Assembly (NCBI RefSeq): GCF_905475395.1
Contig: NC_058342.1
Coordinates: 7,252,001-7,316,000 of the forward strand
Reading direction: 5' to 3'
From: Chrysoperla carnea
Lineage: Eukaryota > Arthropoda > Insecta > Neuroptera > Chrysopidae
Length of the DNA: 64,000 nt
Part shown: positions 35,324-46,790 of the stretch, piece by piece
How positions within the stretch are numbered: position 1 is the stretch's first letter
Layout: the number at the start of each line of letters is the position of its first letter
Made by a program: the position numbers and the translations under genes
Notes under the pieces: model-generated
What the model saw: the letters and a program-made list of their open reading frames with translations, nothing else
Database searches by the model: none
What the model was told of the DNA's origin: nothing

Positions 35324-35835
35324 TCAACCAAACTTTCTTTTCTTGGTGATCTCATTTATTGGACTTTTATTTGTTATTCTCAGTAATTCTTCAAAAATTA
35401 TTTTGTGAGGCAAATGAATGTTCAAAATCGTTCCAAGACATTTGTTGATAAATAATTGTAATTTACTTGTTATAGTTTTTGTTACTTTCCATGTTTGGCA
35501 ACCATATAAGAGCATAATCTTCTTTGGTGTTTCAAAACTCTCTAATGATCTCCATATTGCTTCTCTTTTGATGGAGTCAAACGCTTTTTCAAAGTCGAAA
35601 AAGATCAGATACCCTGGTGACTGGTATTCTGGGCATTGCTGGACTATTATCATCAAAGTGTTGATCATATCAACGCAAGAATGGTTTCTTAGAGCCTGCT
35701 TGTTTCATAAAGAAGTGTCTGATGTCTCCTATCTTTGGCAGCTTAATCAGCTACCCTTTCCTCCAATTATCTGGTATTACCTCCCTCTCCCATATCTTCT
35801 TTATTAATCCGTAGAAAATATCTACTGTAAGGTTT
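35324..35835 (-). pseudogene. RTE-like non-LTR reverse transcriptase fragment, internally deleted
   Basis: On the - strand, upstream broken frames give IPDNWRKG and LIKLPKIGDI (35835-35720). A 114-codon frame then gives MINTLMIIVQQCPEYQSPGY and the motif A region FFDFEKAFDSIKREAIWRSL. Directly after that it jumps to LLYGCQTWKVTKTITSKLQ and CLGTILNIHLPHKI, which belong several hundred residues later in such proteins. The YADD-containing palm is therefore missing through an in-frame deletion. The 'LLYGxxTWxxTK' and 'CLRxILNI' strings are typical of RTE-type elements; the clade name is a best guess. Confidence 0.75.
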
Positions 35836-35989
35836 GGATTTGTTTTTAAGAAGATTCATGTAGGATCCATATCGGATGGGTTTAGTATGCAATTAGAATC
35901 AATAGAATTACTTACTATTTGAAGCTACTTACAAAATTTCAACTTTATACTGCAAAAAAATGGTAACTTAAGCTTTGCCCTAATTTGAA

Positions 35990-37112
35990 CCCTCACGTGA
36001 AAACAAAGATATTTACGAAAAAATGTTTCAAACAAATGTTTTTTTTAGGTAAGGTAACATTTTTTGCATATACATTTTTATTCTATTTGTTTTGGCTTAA
36101 AAGATGGGTCCAATGGATCCATGACCCATTTTATCTAAGTTGCACATTTACGAACTGAAACTCACTTTTTACGCCCTGAACAAGCTATAAAAATTGTAGC
36201 TCGACATCTCTGTTCTTTTTGAGTTGTCGTAATGACAGACGGACAGACAGACGGGCAAACGAAAAAGAATTACTAATTAGGTCATTTTATGAACATCTAT
36301 ACCAAAATTTTATTTGTAGTATCAATATTTCTAAGCGTTAAAAACTTGGTAGCGAAACTTAATATACTCTGATACATTTCATACAATGTGTCGCATTTAA
36401 GATGAAGACACTCTCATATTTTCGTTATTTATAGGAATGTCGGTTTGAAATTTGGCACAGTCATACAGGGTGATGGTTCACACTTATTAAGATACTTAAC
36501 CGAAATCAGAACTTTAAAATCAGCCTAATACAAATTGGCAAATAGGGCCGATTCTTAATATTTTGCCTGTCAAAGATGGTTAGAGACATCGAAAAAAACT
36601 ATTAGAAAAAGTTACTTGGAATATTTTTTTACTCATATACCGGTTTTCATGACAAAATTTGCAATTTGTAATTTTTTTCATTTTGTTCCGCAGTCCTTGT
36701 TATTTACTAGTTTATTGAAATATTTGAGTACATAACACTAATAAACAATCTGGACAAATTGATAATTTAATAGTGTTATGTATTTAAGTATTTCAATAAA
36801 TCAGTAAATAATAATGATTGTAGACCAAAATAAAAATAAAAAAAATTAAAAATGCAAATTTTTTCATGAAAATCGGTATATGGGTATAAAATAATATTCT
36901 AATTAACAGACAAAAGCTGGACAAAATGTTAAGAATCGGCCTGATTTGCCAATTTGTAGTAGGCTGAGTTTTAAGTTCTGATTTCGGTTAAGTATCTTAA
37001 TAAGTGTGAACCATCACCCTGTATGACTGTGCAAAATCGATATTTACATACATAACGAAAATGAGGGTGTCTTTATCTTAAATGCAACACAATGTATATA
37101 CAGGGTATAATA
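35990..37112 (-). repeat. GTCCGT dispersed repeat, reverse, interrupted by a MITE
   Basis: Reverse-copy landmarks run from 'ccctcacgtgaaaacaaaga' through GACAGACGGACAGACAGACG to 'tatactctgatacatttcata' at 36383. The end of the repeat ('tatacagggtataa') resumes at 37094 after the hairpin MITE. The GGGTCC palindrome is mutated to one built on ATGGATCCAT. Confidence 0.7.
36384..37093. mobile_element. 710 bp hairpin MITE, almost a full-length palindrome, TA target
   Basis: CAATGTGTCGCATTTAAGAT (36384 on) pairs with ATCTTAAATGCAACACAATG (to 37093). Pairing continues over nearly the whole length, for example 'acagggtgatggttcacact' with 'agtgtgaaccatcaccctgt' and 'tacataacactaataaac' with the inner 'aatagtgttatgta'. 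TA flanks both ends. It is inserted in the end of a GTCCGT repeat, which fixes its borders. No coding capacity. Confidence 0.85.
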
Positions 37113-39278
37113 AGGTCATTGAGGTCTCATGCACGCGTAACTATCATTTTTATCTTCTAATAGAGCTATCGAGTTATAACCTCTCATTTATAAGAGATTT
37201 TCAGAAAAGAGAATAAATCATTATTAATCGTCTTTGGACTTCTGGGGCAAAATAAATGATTACAGTACGTACATAAGTGGACCTTGTAGTAATGAACAAC
37301 ATCTTTTGTAATTTCTTACTATGCATAAAATAATGTAAGTTGTTAACGTTTTAATGTAACAGTGTTTGTCTAAAAATTCGATTCTTTCATATTTCTGATT
37401 TTCGCTATTTTTATTTGTATTCAAACAACTCGTTAGCTAGTTTTGTTAGAAGAGAAGATTCAAGCGAAAAATCGGTCGTAGCGATTGCAGGGTGTGCAAA
37501 ATAATCTTTATTTTGTAATAGCTTCTGACCTAATAGAAATTTTTGAAAAATTCGAAATACCTCTGGTTTGTAATTGACTTACCTGTCCATATATGAATCA
37601 AAATTTCACATCAAATTGGATGCAATTGATGTAACTACTTTTGGATATTCCCTCAAAATATGGAATTAGAGGTTAAAAAACTAGGGAAAAATTTTGCGGA
37701 AAAAAATTTCCAAATATGGGGAGACCGCCCTTGTCTACCGTTCTAAGTAAATTCTCGATAAAATTAATGTTTACGGAGAAAATAAAAAAATATTGCATTT
37801 CCTTTTTTTTAAAGCGTTGTAGCACAATGAGGAGGTTAAAGCTACACCAAAACCTACAATTTAAGCCCATAGCGGCTTGCATATTAATTTTGCTTGTGCT
37901 TATTTCTCTTGGGCTAAGAGTTAGGTGAATGGAGTCTCTTAAGCAATTCTGTGTATTTTATCGACGTTAATGGTATGTTTAGTTGTCAATTAATATTATC
38001 GATAGTGTGTAATAGATCCGACTTATTTATTTTTTTTTTTCAGTTGAAATTACATAAATGATTTAATGGCTCAGAAAAGGATATAACGGGTTTTCATGGA
38101 AAAATGTGTCTCTTTCTCTAAGCAGTACCATTGTAATTGTCTTTACTATCGTTCCTGATATATAAAGTAGAAAATTATTTATTTAATAATTGTAAGAAAA
38201 TTACACTGTGGAAAATTTCAGATTTATATAAAAATATCATCATATATTATTCTTCTTTACCTTGAAAATCTACAGCTTCTTGCCCCTCTTTTACATTAAC
38301 GACATCTTCAGCCTGACTTTGGTCTTTGCCATCATCAGAGCTCGCTTCGTTCGCAATGTAATACAATACTAATAGACTCCTACGACATGATATATATAGT
38401 CCTTAACATAATCAAGGAGGTCTGACCTTCTTAGGGTTATATCTCTAAAGACAGCTCGCTACGTTCGGAATACGGTATACACAACCCGATGTATTAGGTG
38501 TCACATTTTAAACAGTCCAATTAAATATTCCTTTCAAGTATTTTTGAAAAAATAAAAATATAAATTGTATTACTTGACGGGGATATCTCATAGAAGGTTT
38601 AAATTTGACCTTGCAAGATCGATTAAAAATCAACTAACTTGCATAACTGATAATAGGTAAAGGAATTATAACTTCAGCGGAAACCGAATTCAAAAATTTA
38701 TATGTATTTTATTTTTCATTCGATTTCTACCGAATTTATTCAACTTAAAAATCTAAAGTTTTTGATTTTTTTATAAATTTTAATATTTAAGGGTTTTCTC
38801 TATCTCTGTAATTCGAGATTGCTTTCATTTTATAGGAAAGATCCATAACGGTTGATAAAACAGAGGACGTCCGCTTAGATAAAAATCGAATTATTGTTTA
38901 GACTTGACCTAACTGAGATGCCGCTTTATGCTAAAGGTTGAAATACTGAGAAAAAGAATCCCTTAATTTAAGAAATACGATGAAGCCACTCGATAACTTG
39001 TTTATTTTTCTCCAAACTGAATTAAACATTATCGTATGAACTTTTTTGTCCAAATTATTCACTATTGGAGCAAAAGTGGCATTTCTTACTTTAAAATGAA
39101 GTTTCTGAAATAATTATCAGTAAGGAATCTGCTTGATAACAGTTGAAAGCTAAACTTTAGCATTTGAATTTGGTTTTGTAAAAAAATTGGTTCCATTTTC
39201 TCAATTTTTATTTGGAATCATATAAAATGGCAATAAGCGCCTGTATTAAAAAATATCTAAATCTAATTCATACTCGGC
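37113..39278. other. No confirmed gene
   Basis: The only coding-like piece is a - strand frame at about 38267-38405 (see findings). A 70-codon frame at 37716-37928 has no known motif. Two partly matching strings 'agctcgcttcgttcgcaatg' (reversed sense) and 'agctcgctacgttcggaata' lie at 38339 and 38453. Confidence 0.35.
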
Positions 39279-39346
39279 AGTCGAAATACGTATTTATAAA
39301 ATACAAAAATTGATCTAGGAACTTGGGGCAAAAATCGAAATTTATT
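39275..39346 (-). repeat. Penelope-type terminal sequence remnant
   Basis: 'cagtcgaaatacgtatttata', 'aaaattgatctagg' and 'cttggggcaaaaatcgaaat' match, in reverse, the sequence at 52742-52812 just upstream of the GIY-YIG remnant. Confidence 0.6.
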
Positions 39347-39502
39347 TATGCCATCCATTGTTCTTCTGATTGTAAATTCTGATGAAATTGGTATTTTTGA
39401 GTGTTTTTCCGAGAAAAATATTCACATAGCTATTCTTTTCAGATGAACATTGCGCGATATTAATAATGGAGTTCCTCAGACATTACGTCTATAACAGAGG
39501 TG

Positions 39503-39738
39503 ACCCACATAATTATTTTTAATCTTTATTCATTTAAATTACATCCATATACATACAATTAAATTTATGATGTAGGTGAATTCGGTTACTTCGTTTTTAA
39601 TCCAAGCGCCGAACAGTGTGATCAATTTACCGCACTAATTATAATTGATCAGACTACCGCTGCGTGAATTCGAGCCCGCATCTTAAGTATAAGTAGTCAA
39701 ACGGTTAAAGTCGATTGCGCTTTAACTTGGTCGGCCCC
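39503..39738 (-). mobile_element. tRNA-derived SINE candidate
   Basis: On the - strand it starts GGGGCCGACCAAGTTAAAGC at 39738, a tRNA-like head with the 'GGTTAAAGCGC'-type A-box region. It has a good B box GGGCTCGAATTC at 39677-39666, a non-tRNA body, and an A-rich end AATAAAGATTAAAAATAAT. Length is about 236 bp. Pol III internal promoter spacing fits. No clear target duplication was found. Confidence 0.6.
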
Positions 39739-40548
39739 TTAGTCTCTAATTAATTTGTATTGCGCGATATATCAAGCTTCAAAAGAGGCAAAAATTGCTC
39801 TTTCCCCTATAAAATTTTATTCCGTGTGATAAAAAAATCTGGGAAAAATCACTTTCGTAGTACTTAACCAGAGCTTTTGGTAAAAATTATTTCCAATATG
39901 ATATTATAATTAGCAGGCGTAGGATTCTTTATATACTTATTTTGAGCGACTAGTTTATGAAACAGTCCTTCGTATAAGTTATGGTTGTGATAGGTGATAT
40001 ATACAAGCATAAATTCATATTTTTAATTATGACAGCTAAAACACAAAATCTCAATTTAAAGATCGATTCCGATAGTAAAAAATTCCTAAATAAAAATGTC
40101 AGACATATTTAGAAAAATATAGATTTAAGTTTTCTATGATTCTAAGAGCTACCTTTAGCTAGCAAGGGTTTGTAAACTGGCTACAAATTAAGTAAAATAT
40201 GAAGAAATTAAATATTTAAGAAACCAAAAATAAATTTACAACAGTGCATGAAGAATGCGGATAATTCCCGCGAATTCGTTTTATCCTTTTTTGTGAAGGG
40301 AATATATTTTTATTATATAGCATACGGATTAATGTAGAAAAGCAACTGTATTTGTGACCCAGGAAATCCGATAATTTATTTCAGCAATTTGCTTTACTGA
40401 AATATCTTATTGCGGCAGCTAGTTGTTTTCAGTATTTGTAAAAATTATAAATTTTAGAAAATATTCTGTTAGGAAGATGGCTGCAGTTGAGTATACGTTT
40501 TTAAGAGATCTATTCTTAAATTTAATTTTTAGGTAGTAATTATTAATA
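39739..40548. other. AT-rich flank of the BEL/Pao element
   Basis: I see no gene. The last bases (about 40500-40553) continue, across the BEL/Pao insertion, into the repeat that resumes at 45712. Confidence 0.35.
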
Positions 40549-40553
40549 TACTT

Positions 40554-41397
40554 TGTATAGTCGGAAACTATTCCTGAGAATACTTCCCGTGCTTTGTTAA
40601 GTCTTTTGATTTTAATGATGATGTAGATGATTGAACTTTTAATGGTGAGTTAAATGAAACACTTGATTTTTTGGGGTTATGAAATGAATGTTTATTCCCC
40701 AAGAGAAGAAAATTTGTACCAGTAATAACTGGGCAAAAAAACTCCTCGAAAAAAATTTTTGGTACAGAAATTACATAAGATGAATTACACAATGAGTATA
40801 TATGATAATTTGAACAACAATTAACAGATTGAAAAAATATAATTACTTGGAATTTCACAAACTTTATTGGGGTGAGCTCAACCGCCGAATTAAATAGTGA
40901 TCATTTAAATAATAATGCTAGTGTGAGAAATAGTTAAATGTAATTCACGTTTTAGAAACTAGGAATTACTTTTATAACACATGTAATTCACGTTTTAGAA
41001 ACTAGGAATTACTTTCACTGATTATTATTTTGATAATTATTTGATAAATGAATATAACACAGATTTACACAATTTTGTTGAATAATATTTGATATTTTTA
41101 ATGAAAAATATAATTATTAATGGCCCCTATGGCGCATTAATACATCATTTTAATAATTAGATTACATGAAATTAATGATTGTATGATAAACAATTCCTCA
41201 CAAGATTATTATTCAGTTTACAAATAGTTTACAAATTTCAGTTTAGAATAGTTATTAACAAACAATGTTTAGAATTAATTCACAAAAATCAATTAATTAA
41301 TAATATAATAAGAACTACTTTTTTGTGCATGCGCATTTATAGGAATTTATGAATTAATTATTAATTTAAAGCAGAGATGTCACCATGGGTCTTAACA
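40554..41397 (-). repeat. BEL/Pao 3' LTR (844 bp)
   Basis: It is nearly identical to the 5' LTR in the first 540 bp of the + strand reading. Indels then distinguish the two LTRs: one large gap near 41105 and one insertion near 41175-41240. The few point differences plus two large indels suggest moderate age, or an origin by recombination between related copies. Confidence 0.85.
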
Positions 41398-41412
41398 CAC
41401 TCCCCCCGTTGC
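41398..41412 (-). promoter_or_regulatory. BEL/Pao polypurine tract
   Basis: On the - strand the bases before the 3' LTR are AACGGGGGGAGTG, a purine run immediately next to TGTTAAG. In LTR elements this primes plus-strand DNA synthesis. Confidence 0.65.
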
Positions 41413-41469
41413 GAGTGAGTGAGCAATATAATAGATGTTAATGTAATAATTATAAGTTTAATATTTTCT

Positions 41470-43126
41470 TAACAAAACAATATAGTAATTAAGTACATAT
41501 TAACAATGAATAGGTAAGGGACATATTTGAGTAATATTTCTTTTGAATATTCCTTGAGTAGTTTTAATAGAAGCGACTCGAGCAACGCCATCATCTCCAG
41601 GAAAAGTTTCAACGATGATACCCAGATGCCAACGCATACATGGTTGATTTTTATCCATAAGAAGCACCACCTGATTTGGTTTGAGTTCACCTTTTGATGA
41701 ATGTCATTTTTGTCGTATTTGTAATTCATTGAGATATTCTTGGTACCATCGATTCCAGAAATCTTGTTTTGCTTTAGTTATGAACTGCCAAACACTGAGA
41801 CGATTATCAAAAAATTATTTTCCGGTAGCAATGTGAGAGGACGTCCTATTAGGCAATGAGCAGGAGTTAATGCAATAGGATCATTTGGATCACTAGATAA
41901 AGAACATAATGGACGAGAATTAAGAATAGATTCAATTTGAATAGCTAGAGAATTTAATTGTTCAAATGTAAGCAGCTGATCTTTTACTACTCTTTTAAAA
42001 TGATGTTTAAATGATTTAACAGCAGCCTCCCAAATACCTCCAAAATGAGGTGAAAGGGGGGGGGATTGAAATGCCAGTTGATGTTTTTCTGTATTGCATA
42101 TTGGTTAACTAAATTCTGGTGTGATTGTGGTGTGAATAAATTGTATAATTCACGTAATTGATTATTTGCTCCAATAAAACTAGTACCATTATCTGAGTAT
42201 ACATGAGAAGGAATATCTCGACGACCTATAAATCGTCCGAAGGCATCCAGAAAACCATCAGAAGTTAAATCACTGGCAATTTCAATATGTACTGCTTTAG
42301 TTGCCATACAAATAAAAACACAACCATAAATTGTGATTGTAGTCCTATTTCTATATTTACGTTCTTTAATAAACAATGGTCCAAAATAATCAACACCTAC
42401 ATGAGAAAATGGGGTTGATTCACTGACTCTAGAACTAGGTAAATATGCCATTTTGCCATGTAATGGTACAGGTCGATTTTTTATACAGTCAGTACAATTG
42501 CGTGTAATTTGTCTTACCTGGTTTTTACCATCTAATATCCAAAATTTATGTCTTAAATTGGATAAAGTACTTTGTATGCCTGAATGAAAACTATTTTTAT
42601 GTATTTCTCGTATAATTATATCAGTAATATGATGATGCGAAGGTAATAATATTGGATGTTTTTTAGTAAATGAAATTGGAGCATGTTTCAAACGCCCACC
42701 AACTCTAAGTAAACCGTTATCGTCAATAAATGGATTAAGACCTCTTAAACGTAAATTTTTAGTCTCACCAGTTTCTTTTAATTGTTCTATTTCAGCAGAA
42801 AATTGTTCATTTTGAACTATTTTTAAAATTCTAATTTCTGTTTGTAATTTTTCCTCTACACTTAAAGCTTTATATTTAAATGGATTATTTTTAAGATAAC
42901 GGAGCCAATATGAACAAATATTTAAGAGTTTAGTGTAAGAAGAAAAACGTTCTAAGGTATCATTAGGAATAGAAAATAAACAAACGTTCTTCCGAACACC
43001 AGGCAATTCATCAGAAATTGTTGGTGTTAATACTGGCCAATTTTCTTGGTCTTGAGAGAGCCATATTGGACCTTCAAACCACATTTGATTATTAAAAAAC
43101 TCAAAGGGTAACTGACCTCTAGACAA
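41470..43126 (-). pseudogene. BEL/Pao integrase, frameshifted at a G run
   Basis: A 379-codon frame holds the HHCC zinc region (HHHITDIIIREIHKNSFHSG ... CTDC) and the DDE core (GVDYFGPLFIKE; VYSDNGTSFIGANNQL). At the run of nine G at 42056-42064 the frame shifts. Before it the reading is NINWHFNPP. Beyond it the family's continuation ([17 protein letters not shown], then [14 protein letters not shown]) is in another frame and reaches about 41500 with more breaks near 41820. A length change in the homopolymer is the simplest cause. In active elements this enzyme inserts the cDNA and makes the short target duplication. Confidence 0.85.
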
Positions 43127-43376
43127 ACAATCAGCTGGATTATCTTTAGTTCTAACATGTCTCCATTCAATTTTATCTCCCAGAGATTGAATTTCTGAAA
43201 CCCGATTCGCTTCAAATACCTTAAGAGAATGAGGTGATCTTTTAAGCCACTGAAGTACAATGGTAGAATCAGACCAAAATCTTATTCGAGAAACAGAAAA
43301 ATCAAAGGCTGGTATTGTATCACGATATAACCGAGCAAGTAATTGTGCACCGCATAATTCTAATTTAGGAATTGTT
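43027..43376 (-). pseudogene. BEL/Pao RNase H part after the frameshift
   Basis: In a second - strand frame the family sequence continues with IPKLELCGAQLLARLYRD, a SDSTIVLQWLKRSPHSLK string typical of the RNase H end, and ADCLSRGQLPFEF, which runs into the integrase frame at 43126. So only one frame break separates the two long frames. Confidence 0.7.
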
Positions 43377-44520
43377 ATTCTTTAAGTGGTGCAGCTCTTG
43401 ATTTTGAACAAGCTAACTTAACAACAACTTGTCCTTCTTGGTCTACTGAGCGTACATATAAACAAGCGCCATAACCAACCTGACTAGCATCACAAAAACC
43501 ATGTAATTCAATATTAATAGCATTTGGAATAATTAGATTACGTTCAATGTAAGGTAATTGTTCTGAAAATTTTAGCCATTGTAAATGTAATTGTGGTGGA
43601 ACAGCTTCATCCCAATGAACTTTAGATTTCCAACATGCTTGTATTATAATTTTTGCAGTTAAAACTAAAGGACCTAATAAACCGATAGGATCAAAAATCT
43701 TTGCAATATTAGATAAAATTGTACGTTTTGTTATCTTACTTAAAGGATCTATAGGATTGACAGTATAAATAAAACTATCTGTAAGAGAATTCCAAGCTAC
43801 ACCGAGAGTTTTAGAAACTGCATCATCATTTATAGCACAATCCAAATCTAGTGTTCTTTGATCAAAATTATCTAAAACATGTTTATGATTGGATGCCCAT
43901 TGTCTCAATTCAAAACCTCCTTTTCTAACTAGTTGAATTAATTCATCACGTAATTGAAGAATTTCATTCAAAGAATTAGCACCAGTTAATAAATTATCAA
44001 CATAGAAATCATGTTTCAATATCTTTGTAGCTTTAGGAAAATTATGAGCTTCATCATCAGCAAGTTTATGAAGTGTACTTGTTGCTAAAATCGGAGCGGA
44101 AGAGACTCCAAATGTAACTCTTCTCATTTGATAAGTGCTAATTTTATTATTATGATAATAAAATATTTGTTGATATTTATAATGATTTGGATTTACACAT
44201 ATCTGTCGATACATTTGAGCAATGTCTGATGTCATCGCGTAAACATAACTTCTGAATTGTAAGAAAATAATAAATGACGTATCTTGAATTGTAGGACCAG
44301 TTAATAATACATCATTCAAAGAAATACCGTCATTAGATTCATCTAATTCTGAATTAGTAATAATGTCTTCATAATATTCATAGAGTGGAATTAATTTTGT
44401 AAAACGTATTTCAGCTACTAAAATAGTCGTTTTTCCATTTTTTAAAGCATCTTCAATGTCTCGAATTCTTTGTAAAATAAGTTCACGTTTTCGTGATAAT
44501 GGTATATTTGTATTATCCAT
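43375..44520 (-). pseudogene. BEL/Pao gag start fused in frame to reverse transcriptase
   Basis: From MDNTNIPLSRKRELI (start 44520) about 60 residues look like a gag N-terminus. Around 44340 the frame passes without a break into SNDGISLNDVLLTGPTIQD, a string that normally lies within the reverse transcriptase. All of the gag body, the protease and the RT fingers are therefore missing through an in-frame deletion. Motif A is MTSDIAQMYRQI with Asp at about residue 99; the catalytic box at about 174-177 is YVDN where the family has YVDD. RNase H-like GFCDASQVGYGACLYV follows. The frame stops at APLKE, and the family continuation appears one frame over, so a single-base loss is likely near 43376. 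Confidence 0.85.
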
Positions 44521-44784
44521 TATAAATATTAGATGCAGTTTAATATAAAGAAAGTAAATGAATAGAAAACAGTTGCACACCGTAAATAACAATTAACTGT
44601 CGCGTAGCAACTGAATGGAACAAATGAATATTTTGATTTTCTTGAATAATTAATAATTATAATAATTAATTAAATAATTAAAAAAAACTCAAGTTAATAA
44701 ATTCACATCCAACGATGGCTATATAATGGTTAAATGTAGAAACTTAGACGGATTTGTACTGAATTACTCCAGGGATTGTGTGAA

Positions 44785-44808
44785 TATACCTCACAGGAGG
44801 CACCAAAA
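44785..44808 (-). promoter_or_regulatory. BEL/Pao primer binding site
   Basis: Directly after the 5' LTR (reading the - strand) comes TTTTGGTGCCTCCTGTGAGG. A TGG start just inside the LTR is the usual place for the complement of a tRNA 3' end. I cannot name the tRNA from sequence alone. Confidence 0.55.
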
Positions 44809-45706
44809 TGTATAGTCGGAAGCTATTCCTGAGAATACTTCCCGTGTTTTGTTAAGTCTTTTGATTTTAATGATGATGTAGATGATTGAACTTTTAATGG
44901 TGAAATAAATGAAACACTTGATTTTTTGGGGTTATGAAATGAATGTTTATTCCCCAAGAGAAGAAAATTTGTACCAGTAATAACTGGGCAAAAAAACTCC
45001 TCGAAAAAAATTTTTGGTACAGAAATTACATAAGATGAATTACACAATGAGTATATATGATAATTTGAACAACAATTAACAGATTGAAAAAATATAATTA
45101 CTTGGAATTTCACAAACTTTATTGGGGTGAGCTCAACCGCCGAATTAAATAGTGATCATTTAAATAATAATGCTAGTGTGAGAAATAGTTAAATGTAATT
45201 CACGTTTTAGAAACTAGGAATTACTTTTATAACACATGTAATTCACGTTTTAGAAACTAGGAATTACTTTCACTGATTATTATTTTGATAATTATTCGAT
45301 AAATGAATATAACACAGATTTACACAATTTTGTTGAATAATATTTGATATTTTTAATGAAAAATGGTCAAAAGACGCTGAGACGTTTGTAATGGCTGTTA
45401 TCTTAATCAGTCTAGAGACGCTAATAATAATGGCGGTTGTTTGTGAAACAAAACCAATCTATGTATTAACGGCCGCTATGGCGCATTAATACATCATTTT
45501 AATAATTAGATTACATGAAATTATAATTATTATTCAGTTTACAAATAATAGTTAGAATAATTATTAACAAACAATGTTTAGAATTAATTCACAAAAATCA
45601 ATTAATTAATAATATAATAAGAACTACTTTTTTGTGCATGCGCATTTATAAGAATTTATTAATTAATTATTAATTTCAATCAGAGATGTCATCATGGGTC
45701 TTAACA
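44809..45706 (-). repeat. BEL/Pao 5' LTR (898 bp)
   Basis: It ends CCGACTATACA beside the primer site and starts TGTTAAGACCCATG at 45706. Compared with the 3' LTR it contains about 95 bp extra around 45365-45470 ('gtcaaaagacgctgagacg' to 'tattaacggccgctat') and lacks about 40-50 bp present near 41180-41240 of the other. The two LTRs share a tandem 'gtaattcacgttttagaaac' duplication. A 96-codon frame inside is an LTR by-product. Confidence 0.85.
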
Positions 45707-45711
45707 TACTT

Positions 45712-46025
45712 TATGGTCTGAATGTACAAAAATTCGCACCCGGCTGAAATTTAGTAGGATTGATTGAAATACCTTCTTAAATGAAATTTAAAAAGTCCTC
45801 ATCGAACCGATATCTGGAGAAAAATTTACGCGGGGTCAAAGGTTTCAAAAACGGGTTTTTCGTGATTTTCAGCGAAACGGTAAGTTTTATCACAAAATTA
45901 GTTCAGATGAAATTGTAGATCAGATAATTAAATGAAAAATGAAATGGTGCCTCAGAAAAAAAGCCTGAACTTTTTTTCTGAGAGCTACCGTTTCTGAGAT
46001 ATAACGTTTCAAAAAGTTAGAAGAG
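45712..46025 (-). repeat. Dispersed repeat, inverted partner of 46500-46790
   Basis: 'caaaaattcgcacccggctg', 'gaaaaatttacgcggggtcaa', 'aaacggtaagttttatcac', 'gtagatcagataattaaat' and 'gagctaccgtttctgagata' all recur inverted in the later block, with a spacer of about 475 bp. The BEL/Pao element is inserted at its outer edge. Confidence 0.7.
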
Positions 46026-46499
46026 TTGTAATCCTCATATGATTTTATGGATGGACATATAATTCTATGGTTTACATTGTAAATTTAATAATAAATTCTA
46101 ACAAATTTAAATTAGTAATTATGTGAATTTTCATATAAAAAATATTATTTATACAATTTTGTATCTTATTTTCACAATTTAATTAATTGCTATATTTCAA
46201 TAATTTTAACTGGGTATTTACTAAACATTTACATGTAAAGAATTGAAAGTGCAAGCGCTGGCGTCGATTTGATTGTCTCTACCATGGCTGCGCACCCAAC
46301 GGATATATGTATATAAAAATTTGACACATGTAAGTTCAATCAATCACGAGTTTCGTATCCCCAAGAGAACGTTGGAGACCACTTTGATCCATTTAATTCT
46401 GTCTTGAACGCTACGGATGAGGTGGTTGAATTTAATGTTCGTCCATTTTATGAAAACCGAAATAAAAATATTGTTACTTGTATTACGGTTTCACTCATG

Positions 46500-46790
46500 T
46501 ATTTATGATCCAACTTTTTGAATCGATATATATCCGAAACGGTGGCTCTTAAGAAAAAAAAAGTATTGAGATATCTGATCTACAATTTTTGTCTGACTTA
46601 GTTTTATGATAAAACTTACCGTTTTGCAGAAAATCACGAAAAACCCGTTTTTTTGACCTTTGAACCCCCGTAAAATTTTTTCCACGTCTAGGATCGATGA
46701 GGACTTTTTAGATTTCATTTACGATGGTATTTTTGAACAACCTTACCAAATTTCAGCGAGTGCGAGTGCGAATTGTTGTACCTTCAATCA
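46500..46790 (+). repeat. Dispersed repeat, partner copy
   Basis: Same family as 21350-21680 and 45712-46025, in the orientation of the first. The 71- and 62-codon frames here are by-products. Confidence 0.7.

Larger units (their letters stand above)
40554..45706 (-). mobile_element. BEL/Pao LTR retrotransposon, both LTRs, defective interior
   Basis: Two LTRs bounded by TGTTAAG...TATACA (as read on the - strand) flank 3.4 kb of interior. The target duplication is TACTT at 40549-40553 and 45707-45711. Coding remnants lie on the - strand: a fused gag start plus reverse transcriptase, RNase H remnants, and an integrase with a frameshift. Gag, protease and the reverse transcriptase fingers are largely deleted. 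It sits in an older dispersed repeat (see 45712-46025). A complete element of this type is usually 6-9 kb, so about 2-3 kb is missing. Confidence 0.9.

Noticed and set aside
40568..40858. 96-residue protein that also appears almost identically at 44823-45113
   Set aside because: Both lie inside the two LTRs of the BEL/Pao element; the duplication is the LTR, and no coding signal is seen.
41469..41729. Separate 86-residue protein on the - strand
   Set aside because: It is a shadow: the BEL/Pao integrase C-terminal sequence reads in a different frame over the same bases.
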